64,000 nucleotides of DNA. Origin: Phoronis australis (Eukaryota > Phoronida > Phoronidae). The stretch spans positions 213,932-277,931 of the forward strand of contig NMRA01000494.1 of assembly GCA_002633005.1 (NCBI GenBank), in the 5' to 3' direction. A model generated the notes under the pieces. The model saw nothing but the letters and a program-made list of their open reading frames with translations, made no database searches and had not been told where the DNA came from. The stretch's first letter is position 1. Every line of letters starts with the position of its first letter. Below are positions 12,272 through 24,560 of this stretch, in pieces. The translations under genes and the position numbers were made by a program.

Positions 12272-14013
12272 GAACAGTATTACAAAACGTCGCCAATATT
12301 TTTTTCATCATCAGTATCATCTTCACTAATGTTTCGCAAAAAATTGTTGCTGTTCTGGTATTGTAATTAGTGCACGGGAAAGATCTACCAAAGTCTGGTG
12401 AACTGCAGGGCTAATAAGCAAACAAACGGCAGTTCAGTGTTGGAAAGTCAATAGCGCAATTAGTTGAACTGTCAACTGTGCTTCTTCTGCTAATTTTATA
12501 TTAATCGCACAGTGAACTTTTTACGTTCACATAGTGCTAACTAAACCGTTTCAATGACGTTTTTCATTTTAAAATTGCTTCAATTAATACTACAGGTACT
12601 CCAATATATCGTCCGCATTCGTCGCGATTCTACTCGGGGATTCCATTGACAGGGAATTCCCCGAGTATGCATGACAAGGGAGATAAGTCTTTATTTTGAT
12701 ACGTAAACCAGTCGACAAATACGGATTTTCTCATCTACAAGAATTATAATTACCATTTTAAGAACTTAGTCCTAACTGCTACAAAACTCATTCAAATTAC
12801 AACAATAGCGAAACGTTTTTCTGTGGTTTATTTGGCGCGGATACGAATTGATATGATCACGCGAGATCCAACCTCATCACCCGTTTTTCGCGGTATTTTG
12901 TAAATGTAATGTTCCATATGTGACAGACTAGTCGCTAATCTACTAGAGCGACGCAGGCTATTGTTGCAAGCAGTGGATACCTTTATACTACATACTGTAC
13001 TGCCATCGGTCAAAGCGATTAGCGTACCTCTTTATCAATACTTTGGCAACCAGTGGATAAATTACACGCTAAGAGAATGAACGGGAGTAATCGTTGCCTT
13101 TCGATATATTCGTACGATGAAAAGGGATCCAACTGTTTGCAAATTATTTGTAATTATATTTATTTTGGAGGTTTAAACTACCTTGACGGGATTTAATGCC
13201 AGGTAAATAGTACATGTTATCGGAACCCAGCATTTACAATATAGTAAGAACAATACAAAAACCCCAGAGTAAATCTTTGATACCAAACTTTAGATGCCTG
13301 TACAACTAGAGTTGCTTAGTGCCCATGCGGTAACTTTTGTGTTGATTTATCCACTTGCATTTGTAAATATCTAAATTATCTCTCTTCAAACATTTCTCCT
13401 GTCTTTTTTGCTCAAAAAAGTCTAAAAGCTGAGTTTAAACAACGATTGAAAGTAGAAGTTCGAAGAACTATTGAATGTTATAAATTACAGCTCGGCTACA
13501 CAAACATATCCTACAGCTTTATGTGTGTAAAGAAAATAACAAATAGGAAAGTTTTTCCAAGATTTATATGATCAAATCAGGTGGTAAGTAATGCTGGACT
13601 GCAGTAATTCAACTTTAAAAAAGTATTTGATAGCAACATCACCGGGTCTCAAAAGTGACTTAAAAGACTAAATCAGAAACTTGATCTGACGCTCCTCATA
13701 ATTACAGTAGTATTTTATAAAATACTTAAAATCCAACTTGAGCAAAAATGAGTGTGAGAATATACACATATAACTGTTGATTACTTAGATGTTCTCAAAA
13801 AAGTGTTTTTGTTGCGATGCCGGACAATTGGGGACACGTGACAAACATGCAAGATCTAAGAACGTTTAATATATTATGACCGACTATCGGTACTACTAAA
13901 GATCGAAGACCAAGTTCAGAAAATCAGCATCTCAATAACACTAAGTCTGTTTTTGGTGTATTGTCTAATAACAAGGAGTTTACTCCTTGCTTATAATACT
14001 TAGAAATGATGCA

Positions 14014-14630
14014 TTTGAGTTAATAAAGTACACTGTACATTTCGTCACCTGTTGAGATTTTATGAAACAAAGCGAGATGGTGCGTGAAGTACGGTTTCAG
14101 AATAAACATTACGTCGAAACTCTAAATGTGGACTTGGTTGGAAGATTTTGAATAGAATTCAGATCACATTCGCTTATCTGAGAGGACCCAGGTATTACAG
14201 GGTAATAGCATTGCATTATCTTAACAGGTTTCTGCAGGTTATCCTGTTATCTGACCGAGAACAGACAAGCCATTACGACATTGTTCAGGGACAATATATT
14301 GTAAAAAATATCAACGACATTTTACTCAACAGATGACAGCGATAGCCACTTAGATGATCGTTTAGACACAAAATCCAACCTTGAGACTATTACGTAACGC
14401 GTTAACTTTAGATCTTCACTTAGGCCTTTTTCGGTCTTAATTTCAATGTTGGTTGTAAGGAATTTAATAAAACGAGTCTGAGAAAATATAGACTTAAATT
14501 AACTAGGTCTAAGTCAAGAAAGAAACCTGTTATGTAATGTGCTCATGGTCACATGTTGGCGTTAGTTATGTTGACAAAAATGAAACTATAGTGGGCATTA
14601 AGGACTTATGTATGATATCGTTCAAGAATT
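14014..14630. repeat. Segment present inverted in duplication unit 2
   Basis: The reverse complement of this stretch recurs at 50696-51335, for example gatgatcgtttagacaca here and tgtgtctaaacgatcatc there. In unit 1 it is separated from the lectin exons by 3.3 kb; in unit 2 it abuts them in the opposite orientation. No coding potential was seen. Confidence 0.8.
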
Positions 14631-14639
14631 TTGTCAGAC

Positions 14640-15876
14640 ATAAGTCTCTTTTAGTCAGAAATAAACCAAACTTATTTCGTAATGCACCATTCATAAACGT
14701 GGCCATAAGTGAAAACCTTCCAACCAAAATCTGTCGCCTGAACTTTCGTATGCAGCAGCGCATGGTAGATTGAAAATACCAGACAGGCTGATGCCAGAAT
14801 GGAAATGGATTTTGTTTAGAAAAAGTAACTGAACACCAAACCATTCACTTTTAAGATTTCAGTGAGTCATGGTCTGGCCCTTTACAAAAGAATTTCAGAA
14901 AATCATGATTCTTTTTGTGCAATTGAAGTCGCCGCTAATTCATAGTGTGACTAGGTTCAGCGTCAGAGGGGCTATTTCCATAAGAACCTGCACTAGAAAT
15001 GGAATTCACAGCTAAAAAACACACGTCACGTATTTAGGCAACCTTTTGTTACACAAAGCAGTTTTTACTAACCAAAATATCACAGTCCTGAGTGTCGTAG
15101 ACGGGCGATATCAAACGGGCTTTATCGCCACTTCGTGCATAACTAGAAGGCGACACATTCATGAAATACCGACCTGTAACATAAATTTATAATAAACAAT
15201 ACCCATAAGCTACCTCTAAAGCTGCAAATTAAGTGTGACCGAAGAAACATGGAATGAGCAGGAACAGGAGATACATGTGCAGTGTTGATAACATGCATGT
15301 ACAATGCAGCTAGTCTGCAAACTCACTGAGATGTAACATGGTTTCCAAGCGATAGACTCGGCTAAATCGGTCGCTAATGTGACATACAGTGCGTTGTAGC
15401 GATATCTTCCTTCAGTTCTGGGATATCAGTGATGCGTTATGTATTCCAGTGTCAGTACGTGCTTTGCTTTGATTCTCCCCTTCGAAATTTATTAAAAAGT
15501 GTAGTAAGGTGGCGGATGCAGCTTTTGTACGGATTAATGTGAACAAATACTCTCAAGCAATTGAATAAATCCATGTTCTACAGTGTAATTCCCAGTAATT
15601 CCCGTTATTGCCAATGTCTCGGTCGGCCGTGTAGTTGGACAAATTTGCCGTATCATAGGTTCAGTCTAAAAGGTTGTCTCCAAACTTGAGCTCACTGCAT
15701 TACGTTTTCTTCTGTTTTTTGTGGTTACACAATTAGTAGTATCTCCATTACGTATGAAAATACTCAACTACCCTGACACAAAGACGTAATTTCACCATAA
15801 GGAGACTTAAATATGCAGAGTCGAATCTACCGACAAACTGACCTGATCTCAACATTTTTCCCTTGAGGGAAGGTGC

Positions 15877-15921
<45 letters not shown>

Positions 15922-16870
15922 TTTGGAATCGCGCATACTTTAATGTGAAGCCAAGATTTTTATATCGTGCTATAAAGTTTAGGCACACGAATCCTATCTG
16001 AGAGTTGTTTGCAAGACTGACGACCAGATACTGAAATTGAAAACTTTATACAAGTATTCGAGATGAAGCATGAAACCGGCGGGACTTCATATGCAAATTG
16101 GGATGAGAAATTTCAAGTGAACACAAAGTACTCGAGCAGTAGTCTCAACATGAAACATTTTACGTCATTTAATTGCATCATTTATCCCAAGTAACGTGAA
16201 GCGTAAGAAATCACGCTAAAGCGTGAATGCTAGAGTTTGTCACCAGGGTGTGCTGTGTGTTTCCGCAAGTGTATTCATTTATGTATGTTTCTGTGAATTA
16301 CAAAGTTCACACGTTATCAATTTCATGCCCTGAAGCATCTAACATTTTGATACAGGTAGCTCTACTTCAGTGTTAAAAATAAAGATCTCACAATCTCGCC
16401 TTATTTACTATCAGCAAAGAAGGACCGGCAATTATTATAAAACTGTGATTATATCAGTCCCAAACTATCTTTTTGAAACAAAACAGAACGGCGAAGTCAG
16501 GTGTACGATTTGTACCAGAATAAGTCGATTTAAAACAATCTTCACCACGTTTACATCTACATGTAAATACAATGTTCCAGAACTAACCGTGTTCACACTA
16601 ACGCAGTTCTAGGTGCACAATGTACAATTATCTCAATGCTGCATCCAACCTGTGGTGAAATATTGCCAAGTTTTTCCAAAACTATGCCCGTGTTCACATG
16701 AATAAAGCGGTGTACTTTTATATTGTATGTGTACTAGGTCTAGTATCAGGTACAGCATGGTGCGATTCGTTCGCTAAACAGTGTTTTGTATTGTAAACAT
16801 TAGGTTATGACTTTTCTTCTAATTTGTTCGTAGCAATTATCCAGTGTTTAATTATATGGCTTGATATTAC
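14640..16870. other. Intronic stretch with (TA)n at 15878-15920
   Basis: No exon was recognised. A run of about 21 TA dinucleotides lies at 15878-15920. The stretch has no counterpart in unit 2. Confidence 0.4.
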
Positions 16871-16881
16871 AAACGAATTAC

Positions 16882-16995
16882 CTTCTGCCGCGTGACTGGG
16901 TGTTCCGTAAGCGCCCCTGTACTGGCGGTTCCATGTGTAGTAATGGTTCTGACTCAGGGTGTAACCACACATGCCAGTCTCAAAACTACAGTTTC
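16882..16995 (-). CDS. MAM domain, first exon
   Basis: This 114-base phase 1-1 exon follows acceptor ttgttgtaatag and precedes gtaatt. It encodes NCSFETGMCGYTLSQNHYY, then TWNRQYRGAYGTPSHAAEG. The opening C-x-F-E-x-G-x-C-G-[WY] followed by a W-x-R strand is the signature of the N-terminus of a MAM domain. It takes its first base from the last lectin exon in phase. A 22-bp tandem repeat begins about 30 bases upstream of it in the intron, which is unusual for a branch-point region. Confidence 0.8.
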
Positions 16996-17025
16996 CTATT
17001 ACAACAATATACATGATTTGCCTAA

Positions 17026-17117
17026 CAATACAGTATCACATTCACAACAATACAGTATCACATTCACAACAATGCAGAGTCATATTCACAACTTACAATA
17101 TAGTGTCACATTCACAA
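17026..17117. repeat. 22-bp tandem repeat, about four copies
   Basis: Two perfect units of caatacagtatcacattcac plus aa at 17026-17069 are followed by two diverged units. On the minus strand the array lies in the intron just ahead of the first MAM exon. Confidence 0.85.
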
Positions 17118-17770
17118 GCTCAATAACCAGACCTAAAAAGAAATTAATTTTCATCGTTGAAATAACAAAATCAAAATGATGATTGGCCATAAGTCTCGTT
17201 TGTTTTAAACTGCAGAAAATTATGCTTATAGAGGTTTTTACTAGATAGCAAGAGCAGTGGAACAGACGAGAACCAACTGATATTTGGTCTTATTTCGTGA
17301 CTTATACATTTTCTAAATGGATAAACCTACTCAAATCTCTATCATTCTGGTTGTGGGTGTTTTAATGGAGAGTAACAAGACTCTCATCAAGACTCCAGTC
17401 TGATGTAAAACTGGAAATCGAACATGAAAATATTTCTCATCTTCATGTCCTATTTTGTACGAACTCAAGAAAATGTGTACAATATATTATTGTTTACTTG
17501 AGTGTGGTATGACTTAAGCTGAATAGATAAAAACTCAATCATGACAATGTCAGACTTGAACTTAGCTTTTCATGTTCAAACCAGCGTTAGAGAACCATCC
17601 ACGTAAACCACAATGTACTTTAGCGTGCATCAATTGGAACTCATCTTTGTTTCATATTAAACGGTATTATTATATTAAACAATATTATTTTGATTCCAAT
17701 TTTGTCTACAAAAATTTTGTCCCGAGCACGGAAAATATGCAAGCAGATTGACCAAATGGAGGCTACTCAC

Positions 17771-17881
17771 TAAGTGACTCTTGTGGTTTCGTCTTCTGTT
17801 CACAAATGTATACGTGCATATCGCCACACGGTCTGTCAAACCACATTTTAGATGTTACCTCAATAGCAGCGCAGTTTTCCG
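17771..17881 (-). CDS. C-type lectin domain, fourth (last) exon
   Basis: This 111-base phase 1-1 exon lies between acceptor taccacag and donor gtgagt. It encodes ENCAAIEVTSKMWFDRPCG, then DMHVYICEQKTKPQESL. It holds the last two conserved lectin cysteines, the ENCA start and the W-x-D-x-x-C motif, and the ICE terminus. The usual WND calcium-site motif is WFD here. It continues in phase into the first MAM exon. This exon has no counterpart in the duplicated copy. Confidence 0.88.
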
Positions 17882-18410
17882 CTGTGGTAAGGATTAAAAA
17901 TACATACAGTAATAATAAGAACAGTGGTTCTTGAATTACACCAGTCAACAATTTTAGACAATTTTAGTGCTAGAAGACAAAAATTTGACATTTTACCAGC
18001 ACGATAAGTTGCTTGATGTTGTGATGATGAATACCTTCCGTTCACAATAACACCTCATATTGAACTAACTGAACACTGTGTGTCAGAGATAAAGTCTTGT
18101 TATTACGAAGTCTTTTGCCTGAGATTCTTTTATATATGTCACTATATACTTTGAACTTCGGAAATGGTATAGGAAAAACAGCAAATTTCACCTTCTGGTA
18201 TCAAACAAGTTTGCTGATATGCGCATGTAAAACCTTCCTGCCCATCACATGTAGTTACCACCAATCAGATTGCGCATCCTGACCTAGGCATTGACTATAA
18301 AATAATAAATTTGTCAAGGAATTACAATTGTGAGATATCCACCGAAATAGAAAAGTTCCTAACTTGCAGTATATCTTAGGACAGCATACATGTACGTCAA
18401 ATCGGCTTAC

Positions 18411-18535
18411 TTTGATTCCCATTGGGCTGCTTCTGTGTGTCATACCAGTTGGTGTAGTTTAACTGTGTCTTGTCAGACCACCTCCAGGCGCCCTCTGTCG
18501 TTTTGTCAGAAAGACCAATCCAAACAAATGAATCC
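18411..18535 (-). CDS. C-type lectin domain, third exon
   Basis: This 125-base exon (phase 2 in, phase 1 out) follows acceptor taattttag and precedes gtaagc. It encodes DSFVWIGLSDKTTEGAWRW, then SDKTQLNYTNWYDTQKQPNG. The WIGL core, the EGxWxWSD strand and the NW...QPNG loop are hallmarks of the C-type lectin fold. The loop tripeptide is QPN rather than EPN (mannose type) or QPD (galactose type), so sugar preference cannot be predicted. Its copy at 51798-51923 is broken. Confidence 0.9.
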
Positions 18536-19134
18536 CTAAAATTAATTGCAGGACTTTCACGTATTCAGAATTAGAAATGATTTTCGTAACCCGTGTAAAC
18601 TTTGAAATTTTTGCTTGAAATGCCTCTATGTAGAGTGTAATAAAATCATCAACGATGAATCAAAACTCACTTAGGTGTTTCGAAAGTAACGCAAGCTTAA
18701 TGAAATTTAGTAATCCATATGGCTTTGTGCACAGGTCGTTCGAATCTTGATGACTACTGTCGCCTGTGAACAATTGCTGATGCTATTTATTATCATCCAG
18801 TTTCACCTGCATTATCACATCCAGCAAAATGAGAAATATGCGATATCAAATGGAATCGTGTTTAACATAAACTTTAAACTTAACCGAAAAACCCCATATT
18901 GCCAACAGTGTAAGCATGAAACTCAATCTAAAATTAATCTGAACGCTCTCAGTGAATTGCTGCCTGTCTAATTCTGCTGGGTGTTTATTTCGAGGCAGCA
19001 TGAACTTGGTAACATAGAATTCAGGTTATTATGCCTTCAGAAGTAGAGGTAATGTATCCGTGGTCCTAATTTTAACAACATCCTTTATCTATTGTGTTAA
19101 CGTCTGATATGCGTTCACTAGTTCATGAACCCAC

Positions 19135-19250
19135 CTTATGCTTCTTCCACCCAACAACCTGTTCACATACTCTTGGTTCTCTGACGAATCAACACTAACC
19201 AGATAACCGCCATTTTGATTGCAGTCAAATTCAGCGGAAGACCATTGTTT
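19135..19250 (-). CDS. C-type lectin domain, second exon
   Basis: A 116-base exon (phase 0 in, phase 2 out) runs from acceptor ttttttgcag to donor gtgggt. It encodes KQWSSAEFDCNQNGGYLVSV, then DSSENQEYVNRLLGGRSIR. It matches the W-x-x-A-x-x-x-C and L-V-S-V-D-S-x-E-N-x-E-x-V strands of the lectin fold. Joining to 18411-18535 recreates an Arg codon followed by DSFVWIGL. Confidence 0.9.
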
Positions 19251-19635
19251 CTGCAAAAAAGACACTCAATTCTGAGACGTCTGACGTTTGTCCTTTCAAA
19301 AACCTTGTTCAGTCAGCATGTTCTTTGAATAGCACTTGACTTAGGTCATTTATAAACTGGGTACTAAGTAGTACAAGATCCCATGATTTTGAACAAGGTG
19401 TGGCTGATCAAACCTCAGGTCATAAAATGACCTGAAATTTGGTCTGTCTGATATCAATACTTCCCGACATAGAAGATGACTTCTAAACTAAGTAGAGATC
19501 AAGATAAAACCAAGTCGATGACTACAAAAGTGCTTAATGTTCTTTAGGTGGGAATATTTCATGATTCGTTCAGAACAACATACATGTAAAATAACTTTAA
19601 TCTGTATTTTTGATGCTTCAGTTCAAAGAACCTAC

Positions 19636-19697
19636 CGTGGATTGCTTTAGTATGTAGCATCTATCCTGCCATTTATTCCATCCTGTAGGACAATAAC
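19636..19697 (-). CDS. C-type lectin domain, first exon
   Basis: This 62-base exon (phase 1 in, phase 0 out) encodes GYCPTGWNKWQDRCYILKQS and a final Thr. It is the N-terminal C-P-x-G-W-x-x-W-x-x-x-C-Y strand pair that opens long-form C-type lectin domains. The acceptor is ctttattccag and the donor gtaggt. Its phase accepts the exon at 23148-23318 directly; further exons between them, including within the assembly gap, cannot be excluded. Confidence 0.85.
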
Positions 19698-19699
19698 CT

Positions 19700-22213
19700 G
19701 GAATAAAGTTATATCAGCGGATATAGATTGCTTTGAAGGAAAATAATCACGCGTTTTAAGTGGAACATATTTCGTGCTAGCATATCATGCTATGACTAAC
19801 TTTACCCGAAGTGGAGCTGTGTACATCAGGATTGCGGTCCCTAAAATCTTTTCATATCGCAATTTACAACCGTGATTGTCAACTAGCTGTTGACGTCATT
19901 ATACGTATTTTAAAATAATTGTCAATTGCTTTGGAGTTTAGGCACAAAGCCAAAGATTTGATTTCTTGCATAAGTTGCTTGAACTGTTTCCATATTTTTA
20001 GGTTAAAGCGAATGATTCAAAATAATGTATATGGTATCGGATAATCATAGTCCTGCACCACATAACCAGAGTCCTGTACCACATCACCTTACATTTTTTA
20101 CCATTGAACCCTTATAGATTTTGGTAGGATTCATAACTTAAACAGCACAAAATCATGCGTACGATCCACAGAAATGTATATGTTCCAATAAATATCATAT
20201 TAATAATAAGAAGTTCATACTTGTACATCTAAAGAACAAATTTCGCGTGTCGATTTCTGTCGATTGTATAAGCACCTTGTTTACTTCGTACTGCGATGTT
20301 ACCGTTAGCATTGCAGATTTCACGACAGATTCTAGACAAAATCTCCACAAGTCATGAGTGGGACTGCACGCAGTTTGTTGAAATTGTGACAACTTGCCGT
20401 TGCCTTAAAACTCCTTTTAAATATATGACATGCGCCAGAGCAAAAAATAGACTCAAAACAGAAATGTTACACAAGCCAGTGATTTAGGACATGTCGTAAC
20501 CAGCTAGAACTCACATAGGTACAGTAAATAGCACAAAGTTCACAGATTTAAATCTTTTTCCCTAAGATTTGTGTGTATACAGTATCCATTGTTATAGAGT
20601 ACAGTGTACTGCATTGTAAAAACATTTGACCTCGACCATAGAGACCCTTGTGACTCTCACTAGCATGCAACATGCTCTGTTCCCTATAGGGGGGTAGAGG
20701 TTGGGCCAAAACACCGCTTGCGCATGCGTTCTTGAAATTAAGTAAATGAATACTATAGAACTCCACTGTACATTGACAGATAGACAAACACAAGAATATT
20801 GATAAAATAAAAGGCATTGGCACTCTCGCGTGTCGTAAAATCGATGCGTACCACGCTTTCAATATCACTGATTCACTGCAAGCTCTGCCTTTTCACCCAG
20901 AATCCAGAAAGTGTCACGCATTTACAACTTTCCGCTCTGTAAGCTGTTGTTGATACTAGATAGATGTAACCACTTATCTCGTACATGAGTCAATATCCAC
21001 GAAATTTCTAACTCAAAAATAATTTGAATGTTTTCTGAAATGACATCGTCTACATAAACTGATGCCTTTTAGCTGAAAAGAGACAGGCAATCATAACAAT
21101 GGGGCTATTCGGAAAATCTACAATCACTAGATGGCGTGCGTGTACTAGTGGTGATAGATTAACAGCCTCGATATCGCGAGCCCTTTAAATACATGGTGAA
21201 ATGGCTTGCGGTCGTGCCAACTGAATCTGAGATTGCGTAAAAAGGGTGCTTCTATGAGAGGAAGTAAGCACGACCTCATACAAAGGTAAGGTTTGTGATT
21301 ATTTTTACGATTATTCCATGATTATTCTACCGATGCCTGTTAACTGAGGCACTCGCCGATGTCGACTTCGCGGCAGTCAGTGGCCAGCCAGAGTCTGGTT
21401 AATCTTATATGTTGTGATATGTGATACGATACTTGACGTAGCAATCGGGATCTTTCGTACATCAAAGTATTATTATTGTTTGGAATGATTTCTAAAAGTT
21501 TATCAGTGATAGTTACATCAATCAATGCTGAATGTTTATGCTGTCAACTCGATACAGGTTAATGAGTTAAGATTACAATCCAATGCCAATGGTAAAGGGT
21601 ACGTGAGTGATAAATATCCATTGCATTAGACTATTTGTTTACTCCCTATCATATGTCTTCTGGCAATCTGTTACACGTTGAAATGGAAATCTATCACGTC
21701 AGTTTTCACGTAACCTTTGGTTTTTAGGTTTGAAGGCTTGTACCGTGCAGAGGAGATATGCTGTTTTGCTAGTTGTATCAATTGTAAAACCACGAAAATA
21801 TATTACATTTTCCGAATTCACAGTGACTGAATAGTCTTAACTCATGCCTTGAATTGTTGCAAGTCGTTATAAATTCAAATGACTGCCATTTTTGTGAAAA
21901 TTGCATTTTTGGTGGTGCCTTACGATTTGTAATTACTCTTAAACAACAGAAAGATTATCCATCCTTTTTAAATGACCCAAGTCTTCATATCTTCTATTAG
22001 AAGAAAAACGGTTCCCTCAACCTTAGGCTAGAAGTATGCTTGACAGACCTATGAACCTGTAATCTGAGTTTAAAATTGCTGAAAGTATCAAAATTAAAAA
22101 GGCTTGAAAATGGGTAACAAAGGTTTGAAGTTGTCTCAAAAAACTTGTACATTTTACAGACAAGTGATGCGTTTAAAGAATTGTTATGGCTAGGGATAAA
22201 AAATAAAGACACA
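19700..22213. other. Intronic stretch, nothing recognised
   Basis: Up to 20515 this is shared with duplication unit 2; beyond that it is unique to unit 1. No exon with a recognisable domain was found on either strand. Confidence 0.4.
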
Positions 22214-22860
22214 NNNNNNNNNNNNNNNNNNNNNNNNNNNNNNNNNNNNNNNNNNNNNNNNNNNNNNNNNNNNNNNNNNNNNNNNNNNNNNNNNNNNNNN
22301 NNNNNNNNNNNNNNNNNNNNNNNNNNNNNNNNNNNNNNNNNNNNNNNNNNNNNNNNNNNNNNNNNNNNNNNNNNNNNNNNNNNNNNNNNNNNNNNNNNNN
22401 NNNNNNNNNNNNNNNNNNNNNNNNNNNNNNNNNNNNNNNNNNNNNNNNNNNNNNNNNNNNNNNNNNNNNNNNNNNNNNNNNNNNNNNNNNNNNNNNNNNN
22501 NNNNNNNNNNNNNNNNNNNNNNNNNNNNNNNNNNNNNNNNNNNNNNNNNNNNNNNNNNNNNNNNNNNNNNNNNNNNNNNNNNNNNNNNNNNNNNNNNNNN
22601 NNNNNNNNNNNNNNNNNNNNNNNNNNNNNNNNNNNNNNNNNNNNNNNNNNNNNNNNNNNNNNNNNNNNNNNNNNNNNNNNNNNNNNNNNNNNNNNNNNNN
22701 NNNNNNNNNNNNNNNNNNNNNNNNNNNNNNNNNNNNNNNNNNNNNNNNNNNNNNNNNNNNNNNNNNNNNNNNNNNNNNNNNNNNNNNNNNNNNNNNNNNN
22801 NNNNNNNNNNNNNNNNNNNNNNNNNNNNNNNNNNNNNNNNNNNNNNNNNNNNNNNNNNNN
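22214..22860. other. Assembly gap (run of N)
   Basis: 647 undetermined bases. Reading frames drawn across it are meaningless. It lies in the intron between the N-terminal exons and the lectin exons of the minus-strand gene and could hide an exon. Confidence 1.
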
Positions 22861-23147
22861 GAAACTCACTCATCTAGAGAATTTTATTGGAAACTGCAGA
22901 GTTTTGAAGAGAAACTGCTGTGAAAAAGTCACTCTTGACTTCTGTGCATCACGTACCATACACCTCTTATTTTGGGAGCACTCCCACCCAGGACAATATG
23001 AATATGTGCTGCTAGCCTACCCGGGATCGGGTGAGTTTCCAAAAAGAAACACTTAGTTTCATTTAATAAAACTGTTATTCAGTGGGATAACTGGTGAGGA
23101 TAACATCACCGAACGATGTTGATAGAAACTGATTGCTAAAAACTTAC

Positions 23148-23318
23148 CAAGTAATGTTGTGTAGTCTCCGAATGGAACTGCATAGTCATAGACATAGAGC
23201 ACACACGGGGCTTCAGCATCCACACACTTTTTGTCAGATAGTTGACCCTGTTGACCGCAATTGTCCACGAATATAGTAACCTTTGGTCTTTTGGGAATTT
23301 GTGGCCACCTGTCGAAGA
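23148..23318 (-). CDS. N-terminal exon with unassigned cysteine-containing domain
   Basis: This 171-base phase 1-1 exon lies between a candidate acceptor (ttccctggtgcaag) and a strong donor (gtaagt). It encodes FDRWPQIPKRPKVTIFVDNC, then GQQGQLSDKKCVDAEAPC and VLYVYDYAVPFGDYTTLLG. Three cysteines and alternating hydrophobic strands suggest a small extracellular beta fold, or half of one. I do not recognise the family. It joins in phase to the short exon at 23864-23903 and, downstream, to the first lectin exon. It has no copy in unit 2. Confidence 0.55.
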
Positions 23319-23863
23319 CTTGCACCAGGGAAATTAGCAGTAATAAGGCTTAGCGCGACGACGTATTTTGATAAAAATTCCATCTTTTACCAGTTGTTTA
23401 TATGCAGACAGCCACGCATGCGCAATTCAATCACCACTAGTACAGCAGCGACACCGCGAGAAGAATTCTCCGAATAGCCCCATTGAACAATATCAATATC
23501 ATGGCCATATTATATCGTTTGATCTGAATATTAGTTATGCAAAAACCTACTGAAGTTATTGTTTGTTTTCAGTTTTATACGACGCTTCATTAAAGTAATA
23601 CGCTATATAAATAATTGCTACTTTGTCAAAGTGTGCATCTTTAAGCAGTACATGGTGTACTGAATGACGTCACTGAATATTCCATGCGCATATAGTAAAC
23701 AACTTGTGACATTTAATGTTCCAAGTTTTGGCATGTAGTGAACTCCAAAATCTGGCTGTCTACCTTCTGCAAGTGCTTTTCGGCTTGATTGTAATCCCAC
23801 AATCCTCTGTGTAAATGACGTCACTCCCTACCATAAACAGATCAATTGCTCACGTTTGCTTAC

Positions 23864-23903
23864 CGACTATGTCATCAGCTTGTCTTTTTGAAATAGGTTT
23901 GCC
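23864..23903 (-). CDS. Short N-terminal exon after the signal peptide
   Basis: This 40-base exon encodes GKPISKRQADDIV plus one base. The acceptor is tgtttccagatctgtcag and the donor gtaagc. It fits phase 0 from the signal-peptide exon and phase 1 into 23148-23318. It contains a dibasic KR that could be a processing site. The call rests on splice signals and phase only. Confidence 0.45.
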
Positions 23904-24560
23904 CTGACAGATCTGGAAACAGAAGTGATTGCAGTCTGCCATCAGAGATTTTGATTAAAATTGGTTTTAATTAACATTAATGATTTCAATTAAAATGGTC
24001 CAACAAGACAACTTGACTTCTTACAAAATATTAAATTTACGTTTATTAAATTATTTGTTCTATGGGCGGATGCACAACTTTCCCTTTGCGAACCTGTAAA
24101 AGATGTCTGATTTGGACGTTTGCCAAGAAATTTCTGTCTTCGTTGAAACACGAAACCTTCAAAACGGCGTTGGAATTTGATATACTACGTTAACGTTATG
24201 TATAATTCTACGACAAAACTCCAAACATTCTTTTGAAAATGGAATACAACAAAACCTTAAAATGAGGCGATTAAACGTGCATATTTAGATACATGTCAAT
24301 CTAATTCACATTTTAGTGCAATGCCGCTTGAATTAACCATGCGTTAGGTTAGTTGATTCAACTGCCGAGCTGCATATTGAAAACAGTTTGTTATAAACAT
24401 GTCGCTGGGAGCACAGGTCTCTCGACATTAAACGGTGAAAGTTGGAACGATGCCTCAGTCTAGAATAAATTTGTTTACTATTGTCAACAAAATCAAAAAG
24501 ACGAACAGTATTTAACCCTTACCGACACACACAAATGAACGACGCATGCATTGTACTTAC

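Noticed and set aside
18665-18800. Possible extra lectin exon reading VKLDDN.. and GDSSHQDSNDLCTKPYG
   Set aside because: The phase of the flanking lectin exons closes perfectly without it and unit 1 has a stop in it; treated as intron.
22861-23040. Plus-strand frame with NCCEKVTLDFCASRTIH before a gtgagt donor
   Set aside because: No domain, acceptor hidden in the gap, and no second copy; it cannot be supported.
21997-23056. Long frames of 227-303 codons on both strands
   Set aside because: They cross the run of N and are not real.
23300-23383. An ATG at 23383 (minus) starting MEFLSKYVVALSLITAN, a signal-peptide-like stretch
   Set aside because: It is out of frame with the adjoining exon and soon stops; the exon at 24561-24602 gives a consistent phase instead.
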